Source: DASUXA01 sp036378155 (GTDB lineage Bacteria; Actinomycetota; Actinomycetes; Mycobacteriales; Micromonosporaceae). Taken from it: 39,815 nucleotides of DNA. Positions within the stretch are counted from its first letter, which is position 1. Every line of letters begins with the position of its first letter. Both the position numbers and the translations under genes were made by a program. The notes under the pieces were generated by a model. It worked only from the letters and a program-made list of their open reading frames with translations. It was not told the DNA's origin and did no database searches. Below, piece by piece: positions 8,439-17,108 of this stretch. The DNA is taken from NCBI GenBank assembly GCA_036378155.1, contig DASUXA010000039.1, positions 1 to 39,815 of the forward strand, written 5' to 3'.

Positions 8439-8465
8439 ACACCGTCCACGGAAGGGCGACGGTGT
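8439..8465. promoter_or_regulatory. 8-bp inverted repeat upstream of ftsH
   Basis: ACACCGTC (8439-8446) and GACGGTGT (8458-8465) are exact reverse complements with an 11-base spacer, in the 162-base gap between hpt and ftsH and about 95 bases upstream of the ftsH start. It could be a regulator site or an intrinsic hairpin ending hpt transcripts. There is no T-run on the minus strand, which argues against a classical terminator. Confidence 0.35.
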
Positions 8466-8508
8466 GGCGTTCAAGAGGAGATGCGCAATCGCGTCAAACC
8501 GGGCAGCT

Positions 8509-9084
8509 TTAGCTGCGAGCGTAGACCTCCGGCTTGAGTACCCCGACGAAGGGCAGCTCACGGTACCGCTCGGCGAAGTCCAGCCCGTACCCCACGACGA
8601 ACTCGTTGGGGATGTCGAATCCGACGTACTTCACCGGGATGTCGACCTTCACCGCGTCCGGCTTGCGCAGCAGAGCGACCACCTCGACGCTCGCCACCGA
8701 CCGGCTCTGCAGGTATTTCAGCAGCCAGGACAGGGTCAGCCCGGAGTCCACGATGTCCTCGACCACGATCACGTGCTGCCCCGCGATGTCCCGGTCGAGA
8801 TCCTTCAAGATCCGCACCACGCCCGACGACGTGGCACGCTGCCCGTACGACGAGACCGCCATGAACTCCAGTTCCACGCCGCGACCCTCGCCGCCGAGCG
8901 CGCGCGCGAAGTCCGCCATGAACATGATCGCGCCCTTGAGGACGCATACCAGCAGGAGATCGTCGACGTCCGCGTAGTCCGCGGCGACCTGCTTGGCGAG
9001 TTGGGCGATCTTCTCGCGGATCTGCTCCTGGTCGACGATCACATGGTCGATGTCGGACTCGTACCAGCTGCTGCCCTCACCCAT
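8509..9084 (-). CDS. hpt: Hypoxanthine(-guanine) phosphoribosyltransferase
   Basis: A 191-residue purine salvage enzyme converting hypoxanthine or guanine plus PRPP to IMP or GMP. The PRPP-binding loop is VIVVEDIVDSGLTL. Other family features are LKGAIMFMADFARAL, the flexible-loop region SSYG, and VGYGLDFAERYRELPFVG near the C-terminus. ATG 9084 is chosen because MGEGSSWYESDIDHV matches the usual family N-terminus; ATG 9102 would add six residues. Neither has a strong ribosome site. A GCAGCT/AGCTGC inverted repeat (8503-8516) overlaps the stop. Confidence 0.95.
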   Translation of the reverse strand: MGEGSSWYESDIDHVIVDQEQIREKIAQLAKQVAADYADVDDLLLVCVLKGAIMFMADFARALGGEGRGVELEFMAVSSYGQRATSSGVVRILKDLDRDIAGQHVIVVEDIVDSGLTLSWLLKYLQSRSVASVEVVALLRKPDAVKVDIPVKYVGFDIPNEFVVGYGLDFAERYRELPFVGVLKPEVYARS

Positions 9085-9155
9085 GCGGTAACTCTGCCGC
9101 ATGCCCGGTCGCCGGTGTCAGCCGCCCCCTGCTCACGACACCCGCTCGGCGGCGG

Positions 9156-10790
9156 TCAGTACCCGTACGCGTACCCGTCGGCGCGCGGCTCGGACCCGGC
9201 GACGTACCCGCCGCCCGGCTGCCGCCAGATCGCCTGCCCGTACCCGAACGCGGACGGTTCGGACACCACCCTGATTTCGTGACCGCGCGACCGCAGGTCG
9301 TCCACCAGCGCGCCGGGCAGCGTCGGCTCGACCGCGACGTCGCGCCCCGTGTGCCAGTACCACCGGGGCGCGTCCAGCGCCGCCTGCGGGTCGAGGTTGT
9401 CGTCGACGGTGGAGACCACCACCTGCAGGTGCCCCTGCGGCTGCATGTGCCCGCCCATCACCCCGAACGGTCCGACCGCCTGGTCGCCGTGGGTGAGGAA
9501 GCCCGGAATGATGGTGTGGAACGGGCGCTTGCCGGGTGCGGCGACGTTCGGGTGCGCCGGGTCGAGGGAGAAGCCCGCACCCCGGTTCTGCAGGTTGAAC
9601 CCGTAGCCGGGCACGACCACGTACGAGCCGAAGCCCATGTAGTTCGACTGGATCAGGCTGACCATCATGCCGTCCGCGTCGGCGGCGCAGAGGTACACCG
9701 TGCCGCCGCGCAGCGGCTCGCCCGGCGGCGGGTCGCCGGCCCGGTCGGTGATCGACGCCCGGCGCCGCGCCGCGTACCCCTTGTCCAGCAGCGCGGTCAC
9801 CGGTACCGGGACGTGTTCCGGGTCGGCGACATAGGCGTGCGTGTCGGCGAAGCCCAGCTTCATCGACTCAATCTGCCAGTGCAGCCGCTCCGCCGGGGAC
9901 GCACCCGCCAGGTCGAACCCTTCGAGCACGTTGAGCGCGATCAGCGCGGCGATGCCCTGCCCGCTCGGTGGGATCTCCCACACCTGGTAGCCGCGGTACG
10001 ACACGCCGATCGGGTCGACCCAGGTCGACTCGTGCTTGCCCAGGTCCTCGGCGGTGATCAGCCCGCCGGTCCGCCGCGCGTACTCGTCGATCGCCGCCGC
10101 GATCTCGCCCTGGTAGAACGCCTCGGCGTCGGTGTCCGCGATCAGCCGCAGGGTCCGAGCCGCGTCCGGGTTGCGCCACCACTCGCCGGGACGCGGTCCC
10201 CGCCCGCCGTCGAGCGTGAAGACGCGATGCCACTCGGCGAACTCCGGACCGGTCAACTCGGGTCCAATCACCTCGGCGGCGCGGGACCAGGACCGGGCGA
10301 CCGACGGCGAGACCGGGTAGCCGCGCTCGGCGTACCCGATGGCGTCCTCGAACAACGCCCGGAACGGCAGCCGACCGAAGCGTTCGTGCAGGTCACGCCA
10401 GCCAGCCGGTGCGCCGGGCACGGTCACCGGCAGCCAGCCGCGCGCCGGCAGGGCATGCTCGGCGTCGGCGTACGCGCCGCCGTGCGCCGCGGTCGGGGCG
10501 GTCGCCGCGGCTCTGGCGGTGTCGAGCGTCAACGCGTCCGGCGACCGACCCGAGGCGTTCAGCGCGTGCAGCCTCGACCCGTCCCAGACGATGGCGAACA
10601 GGTCGCCGCCGATGTCGTTGGAGCCGGGCTGTACCACCGTCAGGGTGATCGCGGTGGCGATCGCGGCGTCCACCGCCGATCCACCCCGGCGCAGGACAGC
10701 CAGACCGGCTGCGGCGGCGAGCGGCTGGGACGTCGCGACGACGCCGTTTGCCGCGTACACGGGCTTGCGGGTAAGGAACGGATCCGGCAC
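9156..10790 (-). CDS. ggt: Gamma-glutamyltransferase family protein
   Basis: A 544-residue Ntn-hydrolase of the gamma-glutamyltransferase family. The predicted autocleavage site and nucleophile is Thr364 in RGGTVYLCAADADG. The segment SNDIGGDLFAIVWDG and the C-terminal GVMGGHMQPQGHLQVV are typical. No signal peptide is seen: the N-terminus starts directly with MPDPFLTRKPVYA, so a cytoplasmic enzyme is likely. The start is GTG 10790, preceded by a 160-base gap, so it may have its own promoter. Actinomycetes make mycothiol rather than glutathione, so the substrate is probably another gamma-glutamyl compound. It sits between hpt and tilS, which are adjacent in M. tuberculosis. Confidence 0.93.
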   Translation of the reverse strand: MPDPFLTRKPVYAANGVVATSQPLAAAAGLAVLRRGGSAVDAAIATAITLTVVQPGSNDIGGDLFAIVWDGSRLHALNASGRSPDALTLDTARAAATAPTAAHGGAYADAEHALPARGWLPVTVPGAPAGWRDLHERFGRLPFRALFEDAIGYAERGYPVSPSVARSWSRAAEVIGPELTGPEFAEWHRVFTLDGGRGPRPGEWWRNPDAARTLRLIADTDAEAFYQGEIAAAIDEYARRTGGLITAEDLGKHESTWVDPIGVSYRGYQVWEIPPSGQGIAALIALNVLEGFDLAGASPAERLHWQIESMKLGFADTHAYVADPEHVPVPVTALLDKGYAARRRASITDRAGDPPPGEPLRGGTVYLCAADADGMMVSLIQSNYMGFGSYVVVPGYGFNLQNRGAGFSLDPAHPNVAAPGKRPFHTIIPGFLTHGDQAVGPFGVMGGHMQPQGHLQVVVSTVDDNLDPQAALDAPRWYWHTGRDVAVEPTLPGALVDDLRSRGHEIRVVSEPSAFGYGQAIWRQPGGGYVAGSEPRADGYAYGY

Positions 10791-10811
10791 GTGTCTATTT
10801 CACTAGGGCGA

Positions 10812-10831
10812 CCGCACGGGCGGAAGTGCGG
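10812..10831. promoter_or_regulatory. Short hairpin between tilS and ggt
   Basis: CCGCAC (10812-10817) pairs with GTGCGG (10826-10831) across eight bases, within the 160-base tilS-ggt gap. On the minus strand it is followed by an AT-richer stretch (TAGTGAAATAG, about 10798-10808) just before the ggt GTG start. That stretch could hold a -10 element for a short or absent leader. The remainder of the gap shows no gene. Confidence 0.25.
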
Positions 10832-10950
10832 GGTCCGCGACAGGTCGGACGATCGGGTACCGGCAAGGGTGCTCCCGACCGTCCGCGGGCGGCTGACCTG
10901 CCGCGACACGCCCCGGTCCGGACGCCGGGTACGCCTGCCGACCGGCGCGC

Positions 10951-11991
10951 CTAGGGCACGACACCGCCGGCGGGTTCACCGCGAGCGGGCTCGGCGTCGC
11001 CGACCGGACCGCCGACGCGGACCAACCGCCCCTCGGTACGGCGGACTCGACGTCCACCCGGCAATGCCACCGGACCCTGCCCCCGCCACGACGTGACCAA
11101 CGCGTCCAGGGCGTCGATGTGCCGGTGCCCGAGCGCGCCCGGCGAAGCGCCCGACCGCAGGGCGTACAGGCGCAGCACCCGACCGCGTACCGCATCCGGC
11201 AACCCGACCAGGTCCGCCACCCGCAGCGCCCCGTCCGGATCACTCGCCTCGACCAGCGCCCGCTCGGCGAGCGCGTCGAGCGCGGCGGTATCGGCGGCGA
11301 GCAGCCGGGCGGTACCGGCGAGGTTCGCCACCACCGCCGGTCCCAGCGCCTCGACCAGCAGCGGCAGCGCGGCGCGGACCCGTGAGCGGGTGTACGCCGG
11401 GTCGGTGTTGTGCGGGTCGTCCCAGGGCGTGAGCCCCAGTTCCGCGCAGGCGGCGCGGGTCGTCGCGCGTGGTACGTCGAGGAACGGACGCGCCAGGATC
11501 ACTTCGTCGCGAACCGACCGGGGCGCCATGCCTGCCATCCCGCGCGGTCCCGCGCCCCTGGCGAGCGCCAGCAGTACCGTCTCCGCCTGGTCGTCGCGGG
11601 TGTGCCCGACCAGCACCATGCTCGCCCGGTGCTCGCGCGCGGCAGCGAACAGCGCCTCGTACCGAGCCTGGCGAGCGGCTGCCTCCGGCCCGCCGGGGCG
11701 ACCGGCGACCCGGACCGGTACCGCCACCGCCGGCTCGAAGCCGAGCTTCGCCGCCCAGTCGACCACCGCCTCGGCGCGCCGCGCCGAGCCGGGCTGCAGC
11801 CCGTGGTCCACGCTGACCAGCCCGGTACGCAGTCCGAGGCGGGGCGCGACGAACGCGGTCGCGGTCGCCAGCGCCAGCGAGTCGGCGCCACCGGAGCAGG
11901 CGACCAGGACGAGCGCGTCGCGCGGCAGCCCGCGCAGGGCGTCACGGACCGCGGTACGGGTCGCGGCGACCGGGGCGGCGAGCCGAGCCAC
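10951..11991 (-). CDS. tilS: tRNA(Ile)-lysidine synthase
   Basis: A 346-residue N-type ATP pyrophosphatase that converts C34 of the tRNA-Ile (CAU) anticodon to lysidine, an essential decoding step. The PP-loop is SGGADS at residues 33-38. Other supports are the SVDHGLQPGSA segment, VGHTRDDQAETVLLALARGAG and a tail typical of the short actinobacterial form. The start GTG 11991 lies 12 bases after the stop of the upstream protease gene, so the two are co-transcribed. The position between hpt and the DUF2342 gene is as in M. tuberculosis (Rv3624c-Rv3626c). Confidence 0.95.
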   Translation of the reverse strand: MARLAAPVAATRTAVRDALRGLPRDALVLVACSGGADSLALATATAFVAPRLGLRTGLVSVDHGLQPGSARRAEAVVDWAAKLGFEPAVAVPVRVAGRPGGPEAAARQARYEALFAAAREHRASMVLVGHTRDDQAETVLLALARGAGPRGMAGMAPRSVRDEVILARPFLDVPRATTRAACAELGLTPWDDPHNTDPAYTRSRVRAALPLLVEALGPAVVANLAGTARLLAADTAALDALAERALVEASDPDGALRVADLVGLPDAVRGRVLRLYALRSGASPGALGHRHIDALDALVTSWRGQGPVALPGGRRVRRTEGRLVRVGGPVGDAEPARGEPAGGVVP

Positions 11992-12003
11992 CGTCGTCGC
12001 TTC

Positions 12004-13059
12004 TCAGGCTTGCGGGCCGTGTACCCGCGCGATCCACGTGTCCGGGTCGGGCAGCTCGCTGAGCCGGGGCAGGGTGAGCGGGGACTGCCAGATCTTGTTG
12101 AACCCGTCCATCCCGACCCGCTCCACGACGTGGTGGACGAACTTGCGCCCCTCGGCGTACTGCCGCAGCTTGACGTCGATACCGAGCAGCCGGCGGACGA
12201 CCCGCTCGATCGGGTTGGCGGACTCGCGACGCTGGTTGAACCGCGACCGGATCTGGTCGACGCTCGGTACCACCTCGGGTCCGACCCCGTCCATCACGAA
12301 CTCGGCGTGACCTTCCAGCAGTGTCATGAGCGCGGTCAGCCGGTCCAGCACCGCCTTCTGGGCGGGCGTCTGTACCAGGTCGAGGACGCTCACCCGGCTG
12401 TCCGGGTCGCGTACCGACTCGGCGATCGCGGACAGCCCGCGCCGCAGCCGGTCCGCCAACTGCTCGCCGGTCAGGTGCGAGGCGTCGACGAACGCCTGTA
12501 CCTCGCTCAGGAAGTGGGCGCGCATCCAGGGCACCGCGGTGAACTGGGTACGGTGGGTCACTTCGTGCAGGCAGACCCACAGCCGGAAGTCGCGCGGGCG
12601 GGCGCCCAGCCGCCGCTCCACGTCCACGATGTTCGGCGCGACCAGCAGCAGCTGGCCGGGGTCGGTGGAGAAGACCTCGTACTGACCGAGCACCCGACCC
12701 GACAGGTACGCCAGGACGGTGCCCGCCTGTACCCCGGTCAGCCGCGACCCGATCGACACGCTCAGCCCGCCCGGCTCCTTGCCCTCGGTGAGCTGCTCGA
12801 CCAGCGGGGCGACGACCTGGCTCAGTCCAGCGATGTTCACCGACGCCCAGTCGCCCCGGTCGACCACCCGTACCGGCGGGTGGGTGACCATCGGCGTCAG
12901 ACCCGTGTACTCCAGCACGTGCCGCGCCGCCTCGTCGGTCAGTTGGCGCAGCTCGGCGACCACCGCCGCGGCTTCGGCGTAGGTCACCTCGGGCCCGCTC
13001 TTGCCCAGGGTCTTCGCGGTCGTCGCGGCCAGGTCCCAGTCCACAAACTGCTGCGCCAT
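12004..13059 (-). CDS. Zinc-dependent metalloprotease, DUF2342 family
   Basis: A 351-residue protein of the actinobacterial DUF2342 family (formerly labelled coenzyme F420 biosynthesis-associated), homologous in context to Rv3626c. The metal-binding HEVTH is at 165-169, followed by RTQFTAVPWMRAHF, and a downstream Glu (GHAEF) probably completes the site. The biological substrate is unknown. ATG 13059 is chosen: GGTGG is five bases upstream and MAQQFVDWDLAATT is a natural N-terminus; the frame extends nine codons further upstream without support. It lies between tilS and dacB. Confidence 0.9.
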   Translation of the reverse strand: MAQQFVDWDLAATTAKTLGKSGPEVTYAEAAAVVAELRQLTDEAARHVLEYTGLTPMVTHPPVRVVDRGDWASVNIAGLSQVVAPLVEQLTEGKEPGGLSVSIGSRLTGVQAGTVLAYLSGRVLGQYEVFSTDPGQLLLVAPNIVDVERRLGARPRDFRLWVCLHEVTHRTQFTAVPWMRAHFLSEVQAFVDASHLTGEQLADRLRRGLSAIAESVRDPDSRVSVLDLVQTPAQKAVLDRLTALMTLLEGHAEFVMDGVGPEVVPSVDQIRSRFNQRRESANPIERVVRRLLGIDVKLRQYAEGRKFVHHVVERVGMDGFNKIWQSPLTLPRLSELPDPDTWIARVHGPQA

Positions 13060-13102
13060 GAAGCCACCGTACCCGCGCCGAACCACGCCACGCCTGGTCA
13101 GC

Positions 13103-13132
13103 GCGCGAGCCCGGTCGGCGCGAGCCCGGTCA
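13103..13132. repeat. 15-bp tandem duplication ending in the dacB stop codon
   Basis: GCGCGAGCCCGGTCG (13103-13117) is followed directly by GCGCGAGCCCGGTCA (13118-13132), 14 of 15 identical. The last three bases are the dacB stop on the minus strand. It is one of several short tandem duplications at gene ends in this window. Confidence 0.6.
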
Positions 13133-15007
13133 GCGGCAGCCGCAGCGGGCGACGGCGGCGGCGACCCGGTCGAGAGCCATCTCCGCGGGCCACAGGCTGG
13201 GCGTGGCGTCGGCGAGCACCGCGAACGCGAGCAGCCGGCCGTCGGCGTCGACGACGACCCCGGCGAGCGCGTTCACGCCGTCCAACGTGCCGGTCTTGGC
13301 GCGGACGGTACCGGCGGCGGACCCGCCCGTGTTCGCCGACTGGTACCGGTCCTTCAGGGTGCCCGACCACGCGGCTACCGGCAGCGCGGTGAAGATGCCC
13401 CGCAGGTTCGTCTGGTCCGGACTGGCGGCGAGGGTCAACAGGCTGGTCAGCAGCGCCGGGGTGAGCCGGTTGCGGGTCGACAGCCCACTGCCGTCCACCA
13501 GGGTCACGTTGGACGTCGGCAGGCGCAGGTCGCCGAGCACCTGCATGATCGCCGAGGTCGCCCCGGCGAACGACGCGGGCTGGTTGCGGGCGAGGGCGAC
13601 CTGCCGGGCGAGCATCTCGGCGATGACGTTGTCGCTCGCGGACAGCATCTCGTCGATCAGGCGGATCACCGGCGGCGACTTGACCTCGCCCAACGGCGAG
13701 GCGTTCGGCTCGGCGACGCCCATGCTCACCGCGCTGGCGGGCAGCCCGAGCAGCTTCGCGAACGCCTGCCCGGCGGCGAGGTCGGGCTTGGCGTACCGCA
13801 GCGACGGCTCGCCCAGGTTCTTCGGGTCGGTGCGGGCTCCGTCGGTCATCAGCGGCGTGATCCGCGAGACGTACCCCGCCGACACGTCCGCGGGCAGCCA
13901 GCCGGGACCGATGCTCGGTCCGGTGTACAGGGACGAGTCGACGAGGACGCGGGTCGGGGCGGTGCCGCCGAGCGCCTGCTTGACCTGGGTGGCGAGTTGG
14001 TCGAGGCGGGCCGCGTCCGGGTAGCTGCCCTTCCCGTTGATCGACAGGGTGGGGTCGCCGCCGCCGACCAGGACCACCTCGCCCGGGTTCGGACCGGCGA
14101 CCGCGCGGGTGGCGATCTGGTACGACGGACCTCGGGTCGCCAGGGTCGCCGCGGCGGTGAGCAGTTTCTGGGTGGACGCCGGTGTGACCGAGCCGGTCGG
14201 GTCGCGACCGAACAACTGCTGTCCGGTACCGACGTCGACCACGCTCGCCACCACGTGTCCGCCGAGCCTCGGGTCGTTGAGCAGCGGTCGCAGCGCCGCG
14301 GTCATGCCCTCCTCGGTGGGCGCGGGCGCGTCGCTGGGCGCCCCGGCGAGTACCGGCGGAGCCGGCGGGTCGTTCGGCGCGGCGGTGGTGGGCGACGGGG
14401 CGGCAGCGGCGGCGAACATCCGACCGAGCGGTCCGGGTCTGGTCACCACGAGCGCGGCACCGGCGAGCAGGACGACCACGACGGCGAGGGTGACGCCCAG
14501 CAGGAGGCGCCGCGACCGGTTCCGGGCGGGCGCTTCGGCGGGCGGCTCGGCGGGACCGCTCGCCGGTACCGACGCGAATCCGGCTGGTTCGCGTCGCCAG
14601 GGCTCCGGCGCGGCGTAGGCGGGCGACGGGGCGCCGGGGCGGGGCGGGTCCGCGTACGGCGGCGCGGACGGGAACTCAGCCGGGGGCGGCGAGAAGCGCG
14701 GCACCCCGTGAGGCGGTGCGGGGTGGGGCGCCGCGTACGGCGGTGCGGGGCGGGGAGCCGCCGCAGGCGGCTCGGACCGTACCGGTCCCGCCGACGGCAA
14801 GGGGCGAGCCGGCGCGGGTGGCGGTGCGGAACCCGGTGGTGGCGGCACGACCCGGGCGGAGCCCCGCGCGCGTACCGTCGAACGTGGATCGACCAGCGGA
14901 TCGGTCGGCGCGGTCGGCGGTCGTACCTGCGCGGAGCCTCGGGCCGGCGCCGGGCGGGGCGGAGTCGACGGATCGCCGGGCTCGTGATGTGAGTCTGGCC
15001 TCCGCAT
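13130..15007 (-). CDS. dacB: D-alanyl-D-alanine carboxypeptidase/endopeptidase (PBP4 class)
   Basis: A 625-residue penicillin-binding protein of peptidase family S13. Residues 1-160 are a proline-rich cytoplasmic tail with repeated APPYA/APPHG-type motifs. A single membrane helix spans about 167-190, then a linker and the catalytic domain: SxxK as STQK (278-281), SxN as SDN (458-460) and KTG (571-573). It trims or cleaves peptidoglycan cross-links outside the membrane. ATG 15007 has GGAGGGG three bases upstream. It is divergent from ppa, as Rv3627c/Rv3628 are in M. tuberculosis. The long Pro-rich tail is an extension relative to E. coli DacB and may mediate protein contacts. Confidence 0.95.
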   Translation of the reverse strand: MRRPDSHHEPGDPSTPPRPAPARGSAQVRPPTAPTDPLVDPRSTVRARGSARVVPPPPGSAPPPAPARPLPSAGPVRSEPPAAAPRPAPPYAAPHPAPPHGVPRFSPPPAEFPSAPPYADPPRPGAPSPAYAAPEPWRREPAGFASVPASGPAEPPAEAPARNRSRRLLLGVTLAVVVVLLAGAALVVTRPGPLGRMFAAAAAPSPTTAAPNDPPAPPVLAGAPSDAPAPTEEGMTAALRPLLNDPRLGGHVVASVVDVGTGQQLFGRDPTGSVTPASTQKLLTAAATLATRGPSYQIATRAVAGPNPGEVVLVGGGDPTLSINGKGSYPDAARLDQLATQVKQALGGTAPTRVLVDSSLYTGPSIGPGWLPADVSAGYVSRITPLMTDGARTDPKNLGEPSLRYAKPDLAAGQAFAKLLGLPASAVSMGVAEPNASPLGEVKSPPVIRLIDEMLSASDNVIAEMLARQVALARNQPASFAGATSAIMQVLGDLRLPTSNVTLVDGSGLSTRNRLTPALLTSLLTLAASPDQTNLRGIFTALPVAAWSGTLKDRYQSANTGGSAAGTVRAKTGTLDGVNALAGVVVDADGRLLAFAVLADATPSLWPAEMALDRVAAAVARCGCR

Positions 15008-15085
15008 CGGCCCCTCCTCTCTCCTGCCGCGCTGTCCTAGGCGACACTAATCGGATCCCGTCGGGCGGACACAGGGAGCGTAGAC

Positions 15086-15625
15086 ATGGACTTCGACGTC
15101 ACTGTTGAGATCCCTAAGGGGCAGCGCAACAAGTACGAAGTGGATCACGCTACCGGGCGGATCCGACTGGACCGAACCCTTTTCACCGCGACGCAGTACC
15201 CCGCGGACTACGGGTACGTGGAGGGCACGCTCGGCGCGGACGGCGACCCGCTCGACGCTCTCGTCCTGGTCCAGGAGCCCACGTTTCCGGGTTGCCTGAT
15301 CCGGTGCCGTCCCATCGGCATGTTCCGGATGACCGACGAGAAGGGCGGCGACGACAAGGTGCTGTGCGTGCCGTCCGACGATCCGCGGCTGGAGCACCTG
15401 CGTGACATCCACCACGTCCCGGAGTTCGACCGACTGGAGATCCAGCACTTCTTCGAGGTGTACAAGGACCTCGAACCCGGCAAGAGCGTGGAGGGCGCGA
15501 CCTGGGTGGGACGCACCGAGGCGGAAGCCGAGGTGGAGAAGTCGCGCCGGCGGTACGCCGACGCGATCGCGGCCGGCACGTACTCCGACCCCGGCGTGGC
15601 GACCAGTCCCCAACACCCCAGCTGA
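15086..15625 (+). CDS. ppa: Inorganic pyrophosphatase (family I)
   Basis: A 179-residue soluble enzyme hydrolysing pyrophosphate to phosphate and driving biosynthetic reactions. Family I hallmarks: EIPKGQRNKYEVD, the active-site stretch YPADYGYVEGTL, and GDPLDALVLV with its metal-binding acidic residues. The start ATG 15086 has AGGGAG about ten bases upstream. Divergent from dacB across 78 bases, which must hold both promoters. After the stop, CTGACCTG occurs three times in about 30 bases (15622-15652), and CGGTC-GGC-GACCG (15664-15676) could form a weak hairpin between ppa and eccD. Confidence 0.97.
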   Translation: MDFDVTVEIPKGQRNKYEVDHATGRIRLDRTLFTATQYPADYGYVEGTLGADGDPLDALVLVQEPTFPGCLIRCRPIGMFRMTDEKGGDDKVLCVPSDDPRLEHLRDIHHVPEFDRLEIQHFFEVYKDLEPGKSVEGATWVGRTEAEAEVEKSRRRYADAIAAGTYSDPGVATSPQHPS

Positions 15626-15684
15626 CCTGCCCCTGACCTGCGCTGACCTGTGCCGAGCGAGGGCGGTCGGCGACCGTGCCGGGT

Positions 15685-17028
15685 TCAGCTCGCGAGGCCG
15701 CGCATCCTCGCGTACAGACCGAGAACCGCTGCCGCGACCGGTACCACGGAGACCACGCAGACCGCGTCCAGCACGTCGGCGAGCCGACCCAGGTACGGCG
15801 ACGGGTTCCGATGCCGGTACCGGGCAGCCGCGGCGAGAACCAGCAGAGCCGCCGCGACCAGCAGTACCACCAGATCGGTGCGGGTATCCGAGGTGCCTGC
15901 CGCGGCTACGGCGGCGACCGGCAGTACGAGCCCGACCACCCCGGCGACGAGCAGCGGCACCCGGTGCCGTACCACCGGGAACAGCCTCGCGCGCAGCAGG
16001 TGGGCACCGGCGGACACGCCGACCAGCAGCCGCCCGGCTGTCCCGCCGTGCTCCGCGAGTACCGCCGCGCACCCGACAGCCGAGATCGCGATTCCGACCA
16101 GCGCTCCGGTGAGGATCTCGTCGGACCGGGCGACCGCGACCAGGATCTCGTCGGCGTCCGGCAGCCGACCGCTTCCCGGCGGCGTGGCGGTCGCGGTGGA
16201 CAGCCGACCCAGTCGCACCGCGATCAGCGGTACCGCCGCGATGCCGGTGACCAGGGCGGCGAGCGTGATCGCGGCGGCGCCGGCGGGCGGTACCGCCAAC
16301 CCGGTCAGCGCCCCGGCGAGTCCGGACAGCGCCACGGTGATCCCGGCGACGAACAGCCGCAGCGGGTACCGGACGCCCACCGCGCCGACGGCGGCGGCGA
16401 GCAGCAGGGCGGCGGACGCGACCAGTACCCGGCTCGCGCCGTCGCCGGGCAGCAGCAGCCAGCCGCCGGTGAACGCCCAGGGCAGCGCGTACCCGGCGAG
16501 ACCCGCGCCGACGGTCGCGTCGCCGTACGCCCGGCTCGCGATCACCGCGCCGACGAGGAGCAGCGCTGCCACGCCCAGGGCGAGCGTCGCGGCATCGGGT
16601 ACGGTCGCCCCGGCCCTGACCAGTACCGCCAGCGCGGACGCCAGCGCCGCCCCGGCGACCGCGAGGGAGGCGGCCCTGGTCGCGACCGGGTTCCAGGCAC
16701 GTCCGCGGGTACCGGCGCTCGCCGCGATCGCCTCGACCACGTCGTCGTACTCCGGCTCCGGCCACTCGGTACGCGCCGGCACCAGGTACAGCGTCGCCCC
16801 GTCCGGGACGTCCTGCCGGGACAGCGGCTCGCTGAGGGCGAGCGCGGTACCGTCGGCTCGGTGCAGCGCCCAGCCGCCGTGCCGCTCGCCCTCGTCGGCG
16901 AGACCGTCGCCGGCGCGACGGAGCAGGTCGGGCAGTAGTTCGGCGAGCGGGACGTGGTCCGGCACGGCGACGTCCAGCGATCGGCCAGGGGCGCGGACAG
17001 TGACGCGGGTGAGATCGACAACCGGCAC
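15685..17028 (-). CDS. eccD: Type VII secretion integral membrane protein EccD
   Basis: About 447 residues. The N-terminal 80 or so form the ubiquitin-like YukD domain (LTRVTVRAPGRSLDVAVPD and following), then a linker with a conserved-looking WPEPEYDDVVEAI, then about eleven hydrophobic helices to the C-terminus. This matches EccD, the main membrane component of the ESX translocon. GTG 17028 is preferred because MPVVDLTRVTV is the natural domain start; TTG 17064 would add twelve residues and cover a TTGTCCACA motif. Divergent from eccC, convergent with ppa. No eccB or eccE is adjacent. Confidence 0.88.
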   Translation of the reverse strand: MPVVDLTRVTVRAPGRSLDVAVPDHVPLAELLPDLLRRAGDGLADEGERHGGWALHRADGTALALSEPLSRQDVPDGATLYLVPARTEWPEPEYDDVVEAIAASAGTRGRAWNPVATRAASLAVAGAALASALAVLVRAGATVPDAATLALGVAALLLVGAVIASRAYGDATVGAGLAGYALPWAFTGGWLLLPGDGASRVLVASAALLLAAAVGAVGVRYPLRLFVAGITVALSGLAGALTGLAVPPAGAAAITLAALVTGIAAVPLIAVRLGRLSTATATPPGSGRLPDADEILVAVARSDEILTGALVGIAISAVGCAAVLAEHGGTAGRLLVGVSAGAHLLRARLFPVVRHRVPLLVAGVVGLVLPVAAVAAAGTSDTRTDLVVLLVAAALLVLAAAARYRHRNPSPYLGRLADVLDAVCVVSVVPVAAAVLGLYARMRGLAS

Positions 17029-17046
17029 CGGGTACAGGTACCACGG

Positions 17047-17101
17047 TTGTCCACAGGGCGGCAACGAGCGGTACCCGCGCGCTGTGGACCACCCCTACGA
17101 T
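17047..17101. promoter_or_regulatory. eccD-eccC divergent control region with DnaA-box-like sites
   Basis: TTGTCCACA at 17047-17055 matches the actinobacterial DnaA-box consensus exactly, and TGTGGACCA at 17083-17091 is its reverse complement with one mismatch. A TACGAT hexamer at 17096-17101 resembles a -10 element. It is seven bases before the eccC GTG at 17109, and no Shine-Dalgarno is present, consistent with a leaderless eccC transcript. Function of the paired motifs is inferred only. Confidence 0.4.
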
Positions 17102-17108
17102 CTGCCGG

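Noticed and set aside
8464..9282. A plus-strand gene with an apparent GAGGAG-ATG start near 8477
   Set aside because: The ATG is not in frame with a protein-like product and the stretch is antisense to hpt.
901..17101. A replication origin based on the DnaA-box-like motifs
   Set aside because: Only two small pairs about 16 kb apart were found, with no box cluster, no AT-rich unwinding region and no dnaA, dnaN or gyrB nearby.
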